Shown: positions 40,168 to 53,800 of the stretch, in pieces
Position numbering within the stretch: the stretch's first letter is position 1
Layout: each line of letters begins with the position of its first letter
Source: Gyrodactylus bullatarudis
Lineage: Eukaryota; Platyhelminthes; Monogenea; Gyrodactylidea; Gyrodactylidae
Assembly: GCA_012064415.1 (NCBI GenBank)
Contig: SSNU01000096.1
Location: 41,791-105,790, forward strand
Length of the DNA: 64,000 nt
Reading direction: 5' to 3'
Made by a program: the position numbers and the translations under genes
Notes under the pieces: model-generated
Told to the model about the DNA's origin: nothing
What the model saw: only the letters and a program-made list of their open reading frames with translations
Databases searched by the model: none

Positions 40168-43100
40168 ATGGAGTATTCTAATTCTTCAAAACTAGGTACA
40201 CAGCCTAAAAAGAGGACAAAGTCCTTTGATGAAATTTGGGACAAGTAATTGGTCTTTAAATGATTTTAGTTTCTGGGAAAACCTATTCAACAAATGCAAG
40301 CCAAAGAAAGTTTACCAACCACGATTTGTGTCCCTTGGATATACTTACAAGAATCAAAAGTTCCCCTCTAATGTGATATGTAATCAAAAGTACAATTTTT
40401 TAACCTTCATTCCATACGTAATTTCATCATTCTTACTTTATCAACTTAGGTACTCTTTGATCAATTTTCTGTTTTCATTAATCTCCTTTTCTTAATTATG
40501 GCCATTAGTCAGCTTATTCCAGCCCTTCGTGTTGGCTATCTTTACACATATTGGGGTCCTTTAATTTTTGTCTTGGCCATAACAATGATTAGAGAAGCGA
40601 TCGATGACATTAGAAGATGGAAGCGTGACAGGGAGGTTAATCTTGCTGCCTACACAAAGTTGACTCAAAGCGGCAATTCCATCATAACCAGTGCTAAAAT
40701 CAAGGTTGGTGATATGATTTGGCTGGATAAGAACCAGACAGTTCCAGCTGACATGATTTTACTCTATACAAGTGAGAAGAATGGTTCTTGCTTTTTAAGA
40801 ACTGACCAATTGGATGGTGAGACTGATTGGAAACTGCGCAATGCTGTCCCAATTACTCAAGAATATGTCTCTCAACATGATCATAAACCCCAATCCTTGA
40901 TGGGATTAAAAGCTTTGGTTCACGCTGAAAAACCCAATCAAAACATTTACAGTTTTGAGGGTCTTTTTACTAGAAAGGACATTCTTGAAGACTCAAATGC
41001 GTCCAAAGAGGTTGGCTTGGGCCTTGAAAATACTCTCTGGAGTAATACAGTACTCGCTTCAGGCTCTGCAATTGGTTTAGTGAGTTAATTTTGGGTAAAT
41101 TCTCTCAAATTAAGGTTGTCTACACTGGTGAGGAAACTCGTGCTGTCATGAATTCAAGTCCAGCAAAGTGTAAATACGGTCTACTGGATAAGGAAATTAA
41201 CAATATCTCCAAACTCTTAATTTTATTCGTCATTGTACTCTCTTTCGTTATGGTCGGCCTTAAAGGGTTCACTGGTCGATGGCCCATCTATTATTGGAGA
41301 TTCTTTTTGCTCTTTTCTTACATCATACCCCTAGCGTAAGTCATTATTTCTCAAAATTATTCATGTATTTATATAATAAATATTTTTCAGTCTTCGGGTA
41401 AACTTGGACTTGGCCAAATTAGTCTATGCTTTCCTAATTCAACGGGATCAAAACCTTACAGGTACTGTCGTCAGGAGTACTACCATCTCTGAGGAATTGG
41501 GACGCATTAGTTATCTCATGTCTGACAAGACTGGCACCCTAACACAAAATGAAATGGTCAGTTTTTTATCTTGTTGAGAATTATTATTTTTATACATATC
41601 TCTTTTGTTTAATAATATTGTTAATATAAAAATCAATAATCTATTCTCTACTCTAATAATAATCTATTCTTTACTTCCAAATTTAACTTTACTTCCGCAA
41701 TTTTCTTCATGAAACGATTCTGTTATCCTAAATAAGCCTCAAGATGAGCTAATGTTTTCTTTTGAACCCTGCATAGATCTTTAAAAAGTTGAATTTGGGC
41801 ACAATCACCTATTCAAATGAATCAATGGAAGATTTGGAGGGTATCATTCGAACTGAACTGGAAAAACTCAGCCGAGGATCAGTTAGCGACGAAGGTGGCC
41901 AATCGGTAAAATCTTTTAACCAGGAAAAAGTTGTAAACTCAGTGTTGGCTGTCGCCATTTGTCATAATGTCACTCCAATGGCTAGTGATGATCAAAATGA
42001 AGCTTCTATTTCCTACCTTATGGATCCAATCGGCTACCAGGCATCTAGTCCTGATGAAGTAGCCCTAGTCAACTGGACAGGAAGCATCGGGGTCACTCTT
42101 GTCGCTAGAGACCAAACATCCCTTGTCCTAAGACTACCCGATCGCTCAACTCTTTTGCATTATGAAATTCTCAACGATTTTCCATTCTCTTCTGAAACCA
42201 AACGCATGGGAATTATTGTCAGGGAGAAGAGTACCAAAAAGATTACACTCTACGTCAAGGGTGCCGATGTTGTCCTGAAGAATATGGTCAAATTTTCTCC
42301 GTGGCTTCTCGAGGAGGTCGGAAATTTAGCTAGAGAGGCTTTAAGAACATTGGTTTTCGCCTCGAAACCCCTTACCGAACAAGAATACCAAGAGTTTTCA
42401 AACAAGTGAGACTAAACATTTTCTTTATCTAATAATTTATTAGTAATAAACAAACAATTTAAACTTGTCTCAATAGACTACAGAATGCCAAAACAGCCAT
42501 GGAAAATCGATCACAAAAGGTTAACGATGTCGTCAACTCCCTAATGCAGGACTTGGATTTACTTTGTCTCACTGGGGTTGAAGATAAACTCCAAGAAAAT
42601 GTGAGTACACACCCTAAAAATTTAATTGCTCTTTTTTATTGATGTTTTTTTTTCACCTATCAAAAAATATTGATAACAAGTAAAAATGTAGAAATTACAG
42701 TGTTTTTAGACATTTAACCTACTAGTGTGGTCACTGGTTCTTATCATATCCATATGAACCCTAACTTGATGTTAGAATTTGGATAAGCAAGTTTCAACTC
42801 TATAAGACGGTCAAATAATATTTAACTTATGGTGGCAGATGTAGGACTCGTCAGTACACCATAGCCAAAACTACACCTTGCTAGTATTTATTTTTTTTTT
42901 CAAAACAGGCCTATTATGCCCGACATGTCTTTTCAAGGCTCTAATAATAAGTTATTGATAATAACAAATCTTTTAGGTGAGGACAACTCTGGAATCCTTG
43001 AGAAATGCTGGAATCAAAATTTGGATGTTAACCGGGGATAAAATGGAAACAGCCGAGTGTATTGCCAGGTCGAGTCGTCTTGTGACAAGAAACCAAGCCC

Positions 43101-44068
43101 TTCATTTATTCCCCAACGTCTCAGATAGAAGTGAAGCGCATATGGAACTGAACTTATTCCGACGTCGTGGAGATTCCTGCCTGGTCATATCGGGAAATTC
43201 TCTTGAGGTAACTTGCATTGATAATTTTTTCAATTTTTAGATTTGTCTCCAATTTTACGAGTACGAGTTCATGGAGTTGGCTAAAGCCTGTCCCGCTGTC
43301 ATCATTTGCAGGTGTAGTCCCACACAAAAGGCTCGTGTTGTTAAATTAGTACGCCTGCATACTGGTAAAATAGTAGCTGCTATTGGCGATGGCGGTAACG
43401 ATGTTAGCATGATCCAAGAGGCAAACGTCGGCATCGGCCTCGAAGGTAAAGAAGGCAAGCAGGCGTCTTTGGCATCTGATTTTAGTCTGCCCCAATTCCA
43501 ATTGGTCATGCGACTCCTATTGGTTCATGGAAGGAATAGCTACAAAAATACGTGTAACTTGGCTCAATTCGTCATGCACAGAGGCATCATCATCAGTGTT
43601 ATGCAGGCTGTATTTAGTGCTGTATACTTTTTCGTGGCAATCCAACTATTTCCTGGCGTGTTAATGGTAGGCTATGCTACAGTCTTTACAATGTTTCCAG
43701 TCTTTAGTCTAGTCCTCGACAAAGACCTTCCCGATGCAACTGCACTGACATTTCCTGAACTCTATCGTGACCTTCAAAAGGGCAGAGATTTGACATTCAA
43801 GACATTTTTCCTCTGGTTCCTAGTGTCCGTCTATCAAGGCGCTGTTATCATGTACGGTGCTATACTTCTTTTTGAAGATGACTTTATTCACGTTGTCGCC
43901 ATAACATTTACGTCATTAGTATTTACCGAATTACTCATGGTTGCTTTGACAGTTAGACATTGGCATTGGGTTATGATTGTTGCAGAATTTCTATCCCTCG
44001 GCATCTACATTGTGGCATTGGCTGTGCTCAAGAATTACTTTGGTAAGTTTACAAATCCATACATCTAA
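40168..44068 (+). CDS. ATP9: P4-ATPase of the ATP9 type (phospholipid flippase)
   Basis: Nine exons: 40168-40244, 40270-40417, 40450-41079, 41115-41335, 41391-41556, 41777-42405, 42477-42600, 42977-43207 and 43241 onward; about 1017 aa if translation runs to the stop at 44068. Introns include 25, 32, 33 and 35 nt. Landmarks: [24 protein letters not shown] (actuator), [12 protein letters not shown] with the phosphorylated Asp, the class-typical [23 protein letters not shown], and [28 protein letters not shown]. These match ATP9A/ATP9B, which act in the Golgi/endosomal system and, unlike most P4-ATPases, need no CDC50 subunit. A strong donor (GTAAGT) at 44043 lies just after the ninth membrane helix, so the tenth helix is probably on an unidentified downstream exon; reading through gives GKFTNPYI and a stop. 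Confidence 0.93.
42708..42860 (-). repeat. Partial arm of the 3347-3874 element, ribozyme core deleted
   Basis: Lies in ATP9 intron 7. Matches the arm of the hammerhead-bearing inverted repeat, but the 3' part of stem II, GAAA and stem III are missing: on the minus strand CUGACGAGUCC is followed directly by UACAUCUG. Confidence 0.7.
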
Positions 44069-45350
44069 TAATTCTATTCGATAAGGCTAGTTTTTTTGTT
44101 GAAAATATCTTGAAATCCGAATCAAACGGTGTACTTTTACCAGTCTAAGTAGAGAGTTTTGTAGCCATTTTAAACTTTGAACTATCTTCAATATTTTTTT
44201 CCCTGTCGGTTGTAGGCTAGGGGGAAATTACTTTTTCTCCAACCATCTCACGAGAGGACTTTCTTTTCTGATAAATTTTAGTACTCAGATCATGTTTTGC
44301 ATAATTTTAAAGTGTGAAAGTCATTCTCCATTATGTCATTGCACATTTTTCCCACAATATCCCACGGAAATGATAAAATAACGAAATTAACCATGAAACC
44401 CCTTTTGATGAAAAGATTACTATTTTTGAAGAGAAAAATTAAGAAACTCATTGAATGGCCAAGATATTCCGGATTTTAGTGATTGTGTCATTCATTGAAA
44501 ATTGAGCGGCAATTTAAATTTTTTTGGATTTTTAAAACCGAATGACATAATGGTGAAGTTATTTTCGACACATGCTTCAATACAAAATAATGGTTAGAAT
44601 TGATAGTTCTATCAGAAAAGTAGGTCTTAATATGAAGTTAAAAATTTCATCCTAGCCTATTGGATAGGGATCTTGAAAAAAACGTTCTCTATAGATATTT
44701 AAAATAGGCCTTTTAACTCGGATTTCTATAAATTAATAAAACTATTGATAAACAAATTGTGCTTTAGGCCTATTCGTAACCTTTTTCTATGCATGTAAGC
44801 TTCCTTGTTGGATTCATTATTATTTCATTTTATATGGAATAGATTAATTAAAAATATTATGTAATCATACCTTTCAACTGATTTCATTCATTACTGATAT
44901 ATCATCAGTGAGTTGAAAAAAGAAATTTGTCAGGCAAGGAGTAGTGTATTACAGATGCGAAAATTATCAATAAAAACTAACGTTTAAAACACACAATGGC
45001 TTCCACTTGGATTAACATAAAAAATATTGGGGGTATTGATTTCAGTTGTTTCTAACTCAAGAATTAGCCTATTGATTGTCTCAGTCAGATCAGTTAATTA
45101 ATGATTCTTTTTTCTTGAAGGAGTCTCTGTGAAAGCTTCGCGTAAGACTCAAATAAATATTAGATTTAACATTTTTCCAAAGCCTCTTCCAGACTGCGGT
45201 AGTCAAGTACTCTAAGACTATTGGTTAATACTCTCTTGTAGAATAATTACTCTTATGAAACAATCCAAAGTAAAAATACAGACCATTTTCTTGAAAAAAA
45301 ATCGTACATTCATGCTATTTAATGTGCACTTGAAGCATTCCGCTATTCAA
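44069..45350. other. AT-rich stretch, possible site of the last ATP9 exon
   Basis: No exon could be recognised. A small exon encoding the tenth membrane helix of ATP9 is expected downstream of the donor at 44043 but none of the frames fits convincingly. Confidence 0.35.
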
Positions 45351-45357
45351 TTGCGAT

Positions 45358-45366
45358 TATATAAAA
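45358..45366 (+). promoter_or_regulatory. TATA box of the 45435 gene
   Basis: TATATAAAA about 70 bp upstream of the ATG at 45435, a normal distance for a leader of roughly 40 nt. Confidence 0.6.
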
Positions 45367-45434
45367 ACATGAGTATACTCTATAAATCTTGGTGTTGCTA
45401 AACATTTGAAAAGATCATTCTTCTAAACTCCAAT

Positions 45435-45809
45435 ATGCTGTTGGCCGTCTTCTTTTCAAGGATAATTCTCCTCTTTGGTATCATCCTGATCCTTTTTGAG
45501 AAGGAATTGATGGTCATGGGTTTCGGTGCACCCATTCAAATTCCACCGCCAGCACCACAGCCACCATTGGCCGAGTTTCCCTCCGGCAAGTTTGCCATGT
45601 TTCTTGCCCTCAGCTATTACTTTGTTAATCAAGAACGCAAGAAAAAACGCAAATGTTGTCAAGCTAGAAAGACCCGTTGTTGTACTCTGACTAGATTTGA
45701 ATATAATCCAAACTTTAATGATTTTATGAATACTCTCGGACAAGGAGATCATTCTGTCTATATGCTACTCTCGCCAAAGCTCATGACTACCACGACACTA
45801 GTCCATTGA
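45435..45809 (+). CDS. Unrecognised small membrane or secreted protein
   Basis: 124 aa from the first ATG after a TATA box. Residues 1-22 are strongly hydrophobic (signal peptide or anchor), followed by a Pro-rich stretch (PPPAPQPPLAEFP), a second hydrophobic segment (KFAMFLALSYYFV), a highly basic Cys-containing block (RKKKRKCCQARKTRCC) and a polar tail. A second open frame, 45909-46182, starts after an acceptor-like CAG and reads STLFANLDVYLEG ... NCCQLYTIGDIKVPP. It could be a 3' exon, but no donor of the needed phase was found, so I leave it out. No family recognised. Confidence 0.5.
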   Translation: MLLAVFFSRIILLFGIILILFEKELMVMGFGAPIQIPPPAPQPPLAEFPSGKFAMFLALSYYFVNQERKKKRKCCQARKTRCCTLTRFEYNPNFNDFMNTLGQGDHSVYMLLSPKLMTTTTLVH

Positions 45810-46185
45810 TAGAATTCCTTTTTGATAGATACAAATCTCTCTCTATATATAGATTGAAAAAATCTATGTAAAAAACCCAATCATCTTGTTTTTTTTCTCT
45901 CCCAACAGATCCACTCTTTTTGCAAACCTGGACGTTTATCTGGAAGGTTCTGTTGATAACTGCTGTCAGTTGTATACCATTGGTGATATTAAAGTTCCTC
46001 CGACTCAAACTACGTCCAAGCATCTATTCACGGTTAAATTGAACTCGTTATTTTTACAAACTCCAAACCATGCTGTGTCCCCCCCTTATCTTCCCCCACT
46101 GTATCCCCTTCTATACCCACATAATACCATGATGATGATGAGCTTTTTAATAATATTTGTGACAAGATTTTTTTTATTACTATAA

Positions 46186-47877
46186 TTATCAATTAATATT
46201 ATTCAAATAATATACACATTTTGTCTAACATGATCCATATCTCTAAAGAACCAAACCAACATCACCTTGTGTCACATAATTGATTTCAGTTGTTGTGTTG
46301 AGAAAATGGGAAAAAGAAAAGATTATTATTACACAGTATATATATTCAATAATGATTTAGTTTTTCACTTTTCTCTCTTCCATATATACATCTTTCCGAA
46401 TTTTATTTCTCTCATTAGTTCTTTTATACTCTCATTAAAGAAAGAAATTCTCCTTGAAATTCACAGAGTGAGTGATGTGATTAGTTGTTGCATGTACTGT
46501 ATGTTTTTATTTGTTCACTTTATAGTTTCTCTATTTTTATCCCTTCGTTAACATAAAATTGGATTTAGATCAGAGAATCATGACACTAAATCCTTACTAC
46601 ATTGAAATTAATAAAATATTAAAAAATCCATCTACTAATGAGTAGACCATTAAATATTTCGACATTTTTTCTAGGTAAATTACAATTACAGCATTATAAA
46701 AGTGAATCTTTAGATTTAGTGTTCTCTGTTTAGCCTCAGCATAGAGAAATATTGCTTCTAATATGCTAAACACTTGAGAGCAGGCATCATTTATGCCAGA
46801 AAATAAAAAAAAACTAAAAGATTGGTCTCTCAATTTTCATTAGATGGAGTCGAAACTAGGGATTGTCTATGAAGATTCTACAGTATCAGTGATGAATCCA
46901 AGGGATTGATTCAGTTATTTTGAAAAGTAGAAAAAGGATTTATTAACACAAAATGTACATTACTCAAAGGTTCTTCAGTAGTGTCTCTTTGAAAATGATA
47001 AAAGTTGAAAGATGAATGAAAATAATAATTTACAAATTATGAAAAAAATAGTAAAAGTTGAAGTAAACTAGAATTAATATAAGCTTAAAAAACACCATTT
47101 CTTTTATTATTACTACAGTTGTCGCATAAACCACTTCTAGGGATCCAATTTTAAAAAAACGGTTTTTTAAACCCTCTTTTTTGAGAGAACCATGAAACTC
47201 ATTCAAATTTTCAACAAAGATATTCATTAATACAAAATTATCTACACATTCCATGTCTTAGTTCATTAATTGATGATGATTTGTGAAAATGAGAGCAAAT
47301 TTCATGATTTTCAAAATGCAAAAAAATACCTATTTTCAGCCATATTTTTGAGCATAACTTTGTTATTTGAGCAGGTAAATTTTTGGAAAATACGTCATTC
47401 TGAAGCTGAATCAGATCTGTATTTCTTTCAAAATTATTATTTTCATTATCAATCTTTTTTCAAAATAACAGAATTCAATATTCCGGATCCAAACTCAAAA
47501 AATTAAGCACCATCGAAGCCTTGGATTCCAATGCGGAATTGAAAGCTAGAAATTGATTTTCATTCCGGAAAATTATTTTTAAGCAGTGTTAAAGGAGGTA
47601 GAAAACATTTTCCGATTTTTAAACTCAATTAAACTTTTTTGGAAAGGAATTTCTTAGAGTTTTCACAAATTACCCAATCGTATAGAATTCAACCTTTTTC
47701 CTATTTCACGTTGCAAGAATGAACACAGCTGAGTCGAGCCCCCAATCGATTGTATCGTGAAGAATTTAGATTTTTTATACATATTTATACAATGTGTTTA
47801 CTCTATAGTAGATATGATAATATTATTTTATTTATCTAGAAAAGTGTGTAAAAATATACATTAATCTGTTTCTCATG
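46186..47877. other. AT-rich intergenic region, nothing recognised
   Basis: Open frames here are short and rich in Phe, Ile and Lys. No repeats of the families described were identified with confidence. Confidence 0.45.
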
Positions 47878-47891
47878 TTTATTGTTTGATA

Positions 47892-50800
47892 TCAGATTGA
47901 TTCGAATATCTCCCGATTATCCATAATCTCCTTTACAATCTTCTTATTAAAGTAATACCTCAGGAAGAAGCAATGATCCTTACACTGGGTGTACCTCGAT
48001 TCCATTTCGTTGATCGTTTCAATGCAGGCATCAATTTTTCTCTGATACTGTCGTATTTGTTCACGTATCCTCTTGGTCTCTTTCAGTAATTCCTCGTTTG
48101 TCAAAACTGAAAAAAAACAGAGTCAATTAGTGAGTCTTATTCAATCTGTCTGATTAATATTTTTTAATTAAAAATGCTTTAAGTATACCCTGGTCTTGAG
48201 CAGAATCTGTGAATGTTGATTTATCAGAAACAGACTCAAAGTTTTAAAAATGGGAATTTTGAGATTTGAAAATGGCATAATTTTCTTCAAAGTTGATGTT
48301 AAAATATTGAGAATTTTATAAAAATCATGTTGACTATCACTAGTCAATAGAAATATTAATATTTTAGTCATACATGAATAATACCTTCTCAACCAATCAG
48401 ATTCGAGTAAACATTCTAGTATTTAACTTGGCACAAAAATGATAGAATAAGTTGAAATGATGTTCTTGGAAAATAATTTTTATTCAATTTTGCTATCTAA
48501 AAGTAAAATCGCTTAGAAATTAGCTGAAATATGCCCTTAAAATTCCACGTCATTTTTTAAAATTTTCTTAGCGCTAAATTCACTAGCTCAATTTTCCATT
48601 CTTAATTCGTAATTACACAAGACAAATTGGTGCTTGAAGGGTCAATTTGGCTTGTATGATTTTATTTCAGGTTTACACTTTGTAGCCTTAAAATGGCCAT
48701 CTTCAACTACCCTGGCCGATGTGAGCTTTTTCACTTTTCTTTCCACTGTTACTTTTACTTGGAGAATTTTGGTGTTTTTATAGCTGACATTTTATTCGGT
48801 ATCTTAATCTTTTACTATTTGTTTGAGAATTTGTAAATTACTATCATATTCATTGATCTTTTAAAATTATATCAACTTTTAAACTGACACTGCTGATGAT
48901 CCTTTGAGAAATGTACATCTAGGGATTTAATATGATCTCTGCCAACTTTTGAATTTTGAAATATAGTTATCTTGCTATCAGTTACCACTATTATGTTGAA
49001 ATTTATTCCTGCATACTCAAACAATTTTCCAATGTGTGGCAAGAGAGTAATGACTGTGGTAAATTCGCCAATCTGAAATACGTAGGATGCAAATTTCCGG
49101 TTTTCATTACATCTCTAATAATTATTTTTTTCATCCATTCAGTGGATAGGATGATTATCTCAGGAATTTCGTCCGATTCCTGAAGCTAGCTCTACAAAGA
49201 TTGACTTGATACTTCTCAGATAATCTGGAGAAAGGCAATCTATTATTAGGTTGGGTCTCTTCATGAATCGTAAGAAAGTCACCCGAGTTTTCATACTAAT
49301 TATAATTATGAGACGTTGAATCAGAAAATGGGCTTTATTTTGGCATAACTAGCTTAAAAATGCTTGTAGAACTTTTGATGGTTCAGAATCTCTTTACTAC
49401 TTAAAATAGAATATACAAAACTACAAAATTCGGTTCATATAATTATTTCAAAAATACATTTTTTCATCTAAAAGTAAATTTTAATTTAAAGAAAAACCTC
49501 CTTTTATAAATAACCATATGATGCTTCAAGATCAAGAACTCTAAAAGCTTTCTGGCGCATATTACAACAATAATACCTAATTGAAAAAAATCTATCGAGA
49601 AGATATCGAAAAATTCTTTTGAGGATTAACTCAATATCAAATCTTTAGGACTTTTACTGTACGTTTATTAAAAGGTTTTTGGTGTTTATCCAGTCTACAT
49701 TTCATTGCAAGTTTTTTAACTCTAATTATATTTTAGCCCTTAAAGTCTCACAGTAATAGAACTATCACATGTCATTTTAGCAACTCATTATTATTCATTC
49801 AAGCCTCAGAAAATACCTCGTTTACCAGCCACTCGATAGGAAATTTATTAATCTCCTGGAATACGCAAAGATCTTGATTTTTTGATCAATAACTTCTGAA
49901 CCAAAAATAATCGTACTAAAATTCGTAATCAGCGTATTCACAAACCACAAGATAGACAAAAGATTGAATGCGAGTCATGAAAAAAATTTCTTTGGGACTT
50001 TAAGGATTAATCAATCAGACAGTTCAAACCCTTTTCTAATATTAATTGCAACGATATGATTGCCAATGTAATATGAAATAACTTGTTGAACAACGATGAC
50101 AGATCGGGAAAGTCTCCTTAACGCCATTCTCTCATTATTTTAATTACAAATATCTCTATTACACGATTACTTGTGTATATCATTGAAATCAATAATACAA
50201 TACTAATGACTCTAATTCTCAAGAGTTTACGTTCCTAGACACATTTCTCTATAAGGTGGTGAATAAATTTGAATCAGAATTAGAAAATAATAATTATAAT
50301 GCCAAATTTGGGAACACATCAAAACCGCCAATCTATTTTCACAACACATGAGCGTGATTAGGAAATATTTGTTTGAATAGATAAATTTAAATTTAATTTA
50401 TAAATTCCATGTCAAGTATCATAAAAATAAATTTAATCGATCTATGTTTTTGGATGAATTTTAATTTTATTAAATTAGCCACTATATCCATCAATGTAAA
50501 ATTACATATCTATAAATTTTTGATGTAATGAATCAGTTTCACTTGGCCATCAACACTAATAACAATTGCAAACTATACCGAAAAGACCTAATTTAAAACT
50601 GGTGCGATCAATAATGTGTTGTAACTAAATTTTGGAACAAAGTTTTCTCTACTAATCATCTTTCTTCCTTCAGAGATTGAGCGTAAAACTATAGCGAGTC
50701 AGATTAAAAAATTAATTCTTTCTTTGTTCATAATTAACAAGAATAACTCTCAATCTTAAATGAGGCATAAATAGAAATGCGAATAGTCAAAATGGATGAT

Positions 50801-53800
50801 AACGAATAATCGGTAATCTCTCGTTGGTCTATTTCATGTCTGGTTATTTCACATTCTAGCATTTTCTGGGGCTCAAATAAATATTACTGAAGTGCCCTGT
50901 TTACCATTCATCAAACATTCAAATATCTTTACTCATATCCGTAGAAATTGAGTACGCAATTGCCTATGAATACTATTTGCGCAAGTTAGAAGAGCTCGAA
51001 TAACACTTGATCATTCTACAATTAAAGTTCTTCTGAAGGTTTATCCATTTTTTAGTCTGGCAATTACTATATCCATATGAACTCTAACTTGATGGAGATT
51101 GTCTTCTCACATCTAGATGTTAGAAATTCGGATAAGCAAGTGTCAATTCCATAAAAGAGTCAAATAATATTCAACTCACGTTGGCAGATGTAGACAGTGT
51201 CTAGCCTACCGTGAAATATCTGTTTAGATTAATTAATTAGAACTGGACCAACAGAAACGTTTAAAATGCTTAATACTGTTTTCAGAGATAGAGTAAAACG
51301 TTGGCATTCAAAGAGGGAAAAATGAATTTTGATCCAATTATAGGACAATTCGTATTACTGTATTTGTACAAATCATTTTAATCATCTTGGTGGGAGTTAA
51401 ATTGTCACATTTTTCCATGTTGAGAATAAAAATTGAGTAAATATTTAATAAAATTCTTGAAAATCCCTCTTTTAATGAAAAACTGAATTCTACTACTCGT
51501 AAAAATATTTCAAGTATTTTCAGGAAATTAGATAAATAAATGTCATGAAATGGAGAGAGTGGCCCCACCAACCTTCCTTTTTTCTCAGTCTTTAAGTCTC
51601 TCTCCTTCGCACTCTTCTACGCCTACACAAAGAATAAGATTGCCACACCTACAAGTAGCTTTAAGATGAGTCTCCATTGCCCCATATATATTTCCTGCAT
51701 TTGACCATGGTTGGGGTTTTTTCAGTGACCGACTTTATCAAGCGTAACTTAACCCTATAGAGACGAAATGAGATTCTAATGTGTTTTCTTGTAATTAGGA
51801 TTCTTTAAGGTCCCTGATGAGAAAATTGGAAGTTCCCGTCTACTAATTTAACCCTTTCGATACCAGAGGTCATATATGGCCTCTATGTTCGAACTGACTT
51901 TTTCCAATGATTTTGAAACATTTTTTATGATTATTTTTTGATAGCATATCACAAACTATCTTAGTTTGCTATCATGCTATATTTTTGCTAGCCAGGCATA
52001 AGAATCCCATAGATATTTGAACTTTTACCGAAGGAAGTAGAATTCCTTAATTCATGATTCTTCTCGATCGAAATTATTAAACTTATCAATGTTCAGAGAT
52101 AATAAGATTAATTTCCTTAGAAGCTGAATAGTTAATCCAAAACAAAGTATATTTTTTATGCATGAAATCAATGAGCAGTTCCATCAATAGTCTCGTGAAA
52201 ATAGGGCAATTTTCAACCCCATTTTTACCTTAGATCTTCAATATCTAGTTTATTTTGTAAAAAGATCGAGTGAAATTTAAAAGATATCCTTTTTGACATC
52301 AATTGAGTCTTTGAAACAACTAACTTTCAAATAAATTCCTTCATCGGCAAAGATAAAATTTCATTACTCACCACTAGATGGGAATTTCAATATAAATCAT
52401 AAAATTTTGTCCTAGTAAATGTCATCACATTTTAGGTAATTCTGTGAGAAAATTAAGCCTGAAACTTTATTCATTCAGCTATGGTATCGAAAGGGTTAAG
52501 TATAAATTTTATCAAACCTTAGATATCTCTTTTTTGGATTATTGAGATTTCTCTAGCCTGAATTATAAAATAGATTATGTGATTTTGTTGAAACCTGCGT
52601 GTAAGCTGAAAATTTCTGACGGTTTTTTACATTCTAAAACACTTGGATGTAAACCAGATCTCTAGTGATCAACCAATTCAATTAGACGTATTAAAATTGT
52701 AGTTAAAAAATCCAAGCATCTACTCGTAATCATAATTTTACCAATGTTTTTTCAGTCATATGATTAAAACGACCTTATATTTTGGTTCGTTATGCATTAA
52801 TCTACCATTTATCAACGTTTCAAAGCAAATGAATCTAAGATGAAAATTTTAAGCATTTTTCATAATTCATCGATTAAATTTATACCATTCGATTGTGAAT
52901 CAACAAATATGTTTCCTCTATTTGATTTTAGAAAATACGTAACAGAAAACATTAGTGGCTGTCTTTTATCAATTTCGAATTTTATCTGCCAACAATTCAT
53001 TTCTTAAAAATAATCTGAATTCCAAAGCTTACTTGCGAAGGGATTGAATTTGATGTGGTACAGAGTTTAGAGAGAGTAATGTTTACCATTTTAATATGAC
53101 TACTTTATAGCAGACGGTCGATTATTTTTATCGAGTTGGTCTTTTTCGTATACAATTATTACAGAATTCACTGTATTAAAAATTTTTATATCCGTGATTT
53201 ATCAATTGTGAATTAATACTTTGTATTTTTGAAAACAATAAAAAATTGTTTGAATGATCCAGATTTACAAAAATAGCTTTTTTTGAACAATAACATAATA
53301 TGTTTAATTGAGAACTCATTAAAATTATCTGAGAATACCACAGAGACTTGGAGTTATCACAATGAGATATTTCATATTTCTCCCTGTAGAACCTGTCTAA
53401 CTTTATGTGAAATAGCCTTTGATTTGATAATTTCAATACTTGACAAAAGGATGGGGGAATTTCGAAGGAATATCCGATCTGAAATTGCAACTTTCTCTAG
53501 GATAACTTATATTATTTAGACTGACTTTGTGATGGGAAAAGTCAAAATATTTTATTATCATCATTGATCTAAATCTAATTTTGTATTCTATTATTGCCAA
53601 ATGATATAAATCAATTTCCACATCGTCTCTTGGCTGAAATATCTCGTTTCAAAATTGAAAAAATGTCAAAATAAAATTATCCCTTAATAGATTATGTTAA
53701 TTTTCTTCGTCCTTATCTTTGTCTATCTCAAGACTATTTTTTATTACCGTCGATTATATTACAGATTTCTAATACTATATTATTCTCAATACATCGTTAT

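Noticed and set aside
48168..48392. Open frame just upstream of the 47892-48106 exon on the minus strand
   Set aside because: No acceptor/donor pair or conserved content; AT-rich chance frame.
51749..51770. TTAACCCTATAGAG as a further piggyBac end
   Set aside because: No matching inverted end and no palindrome nearby.
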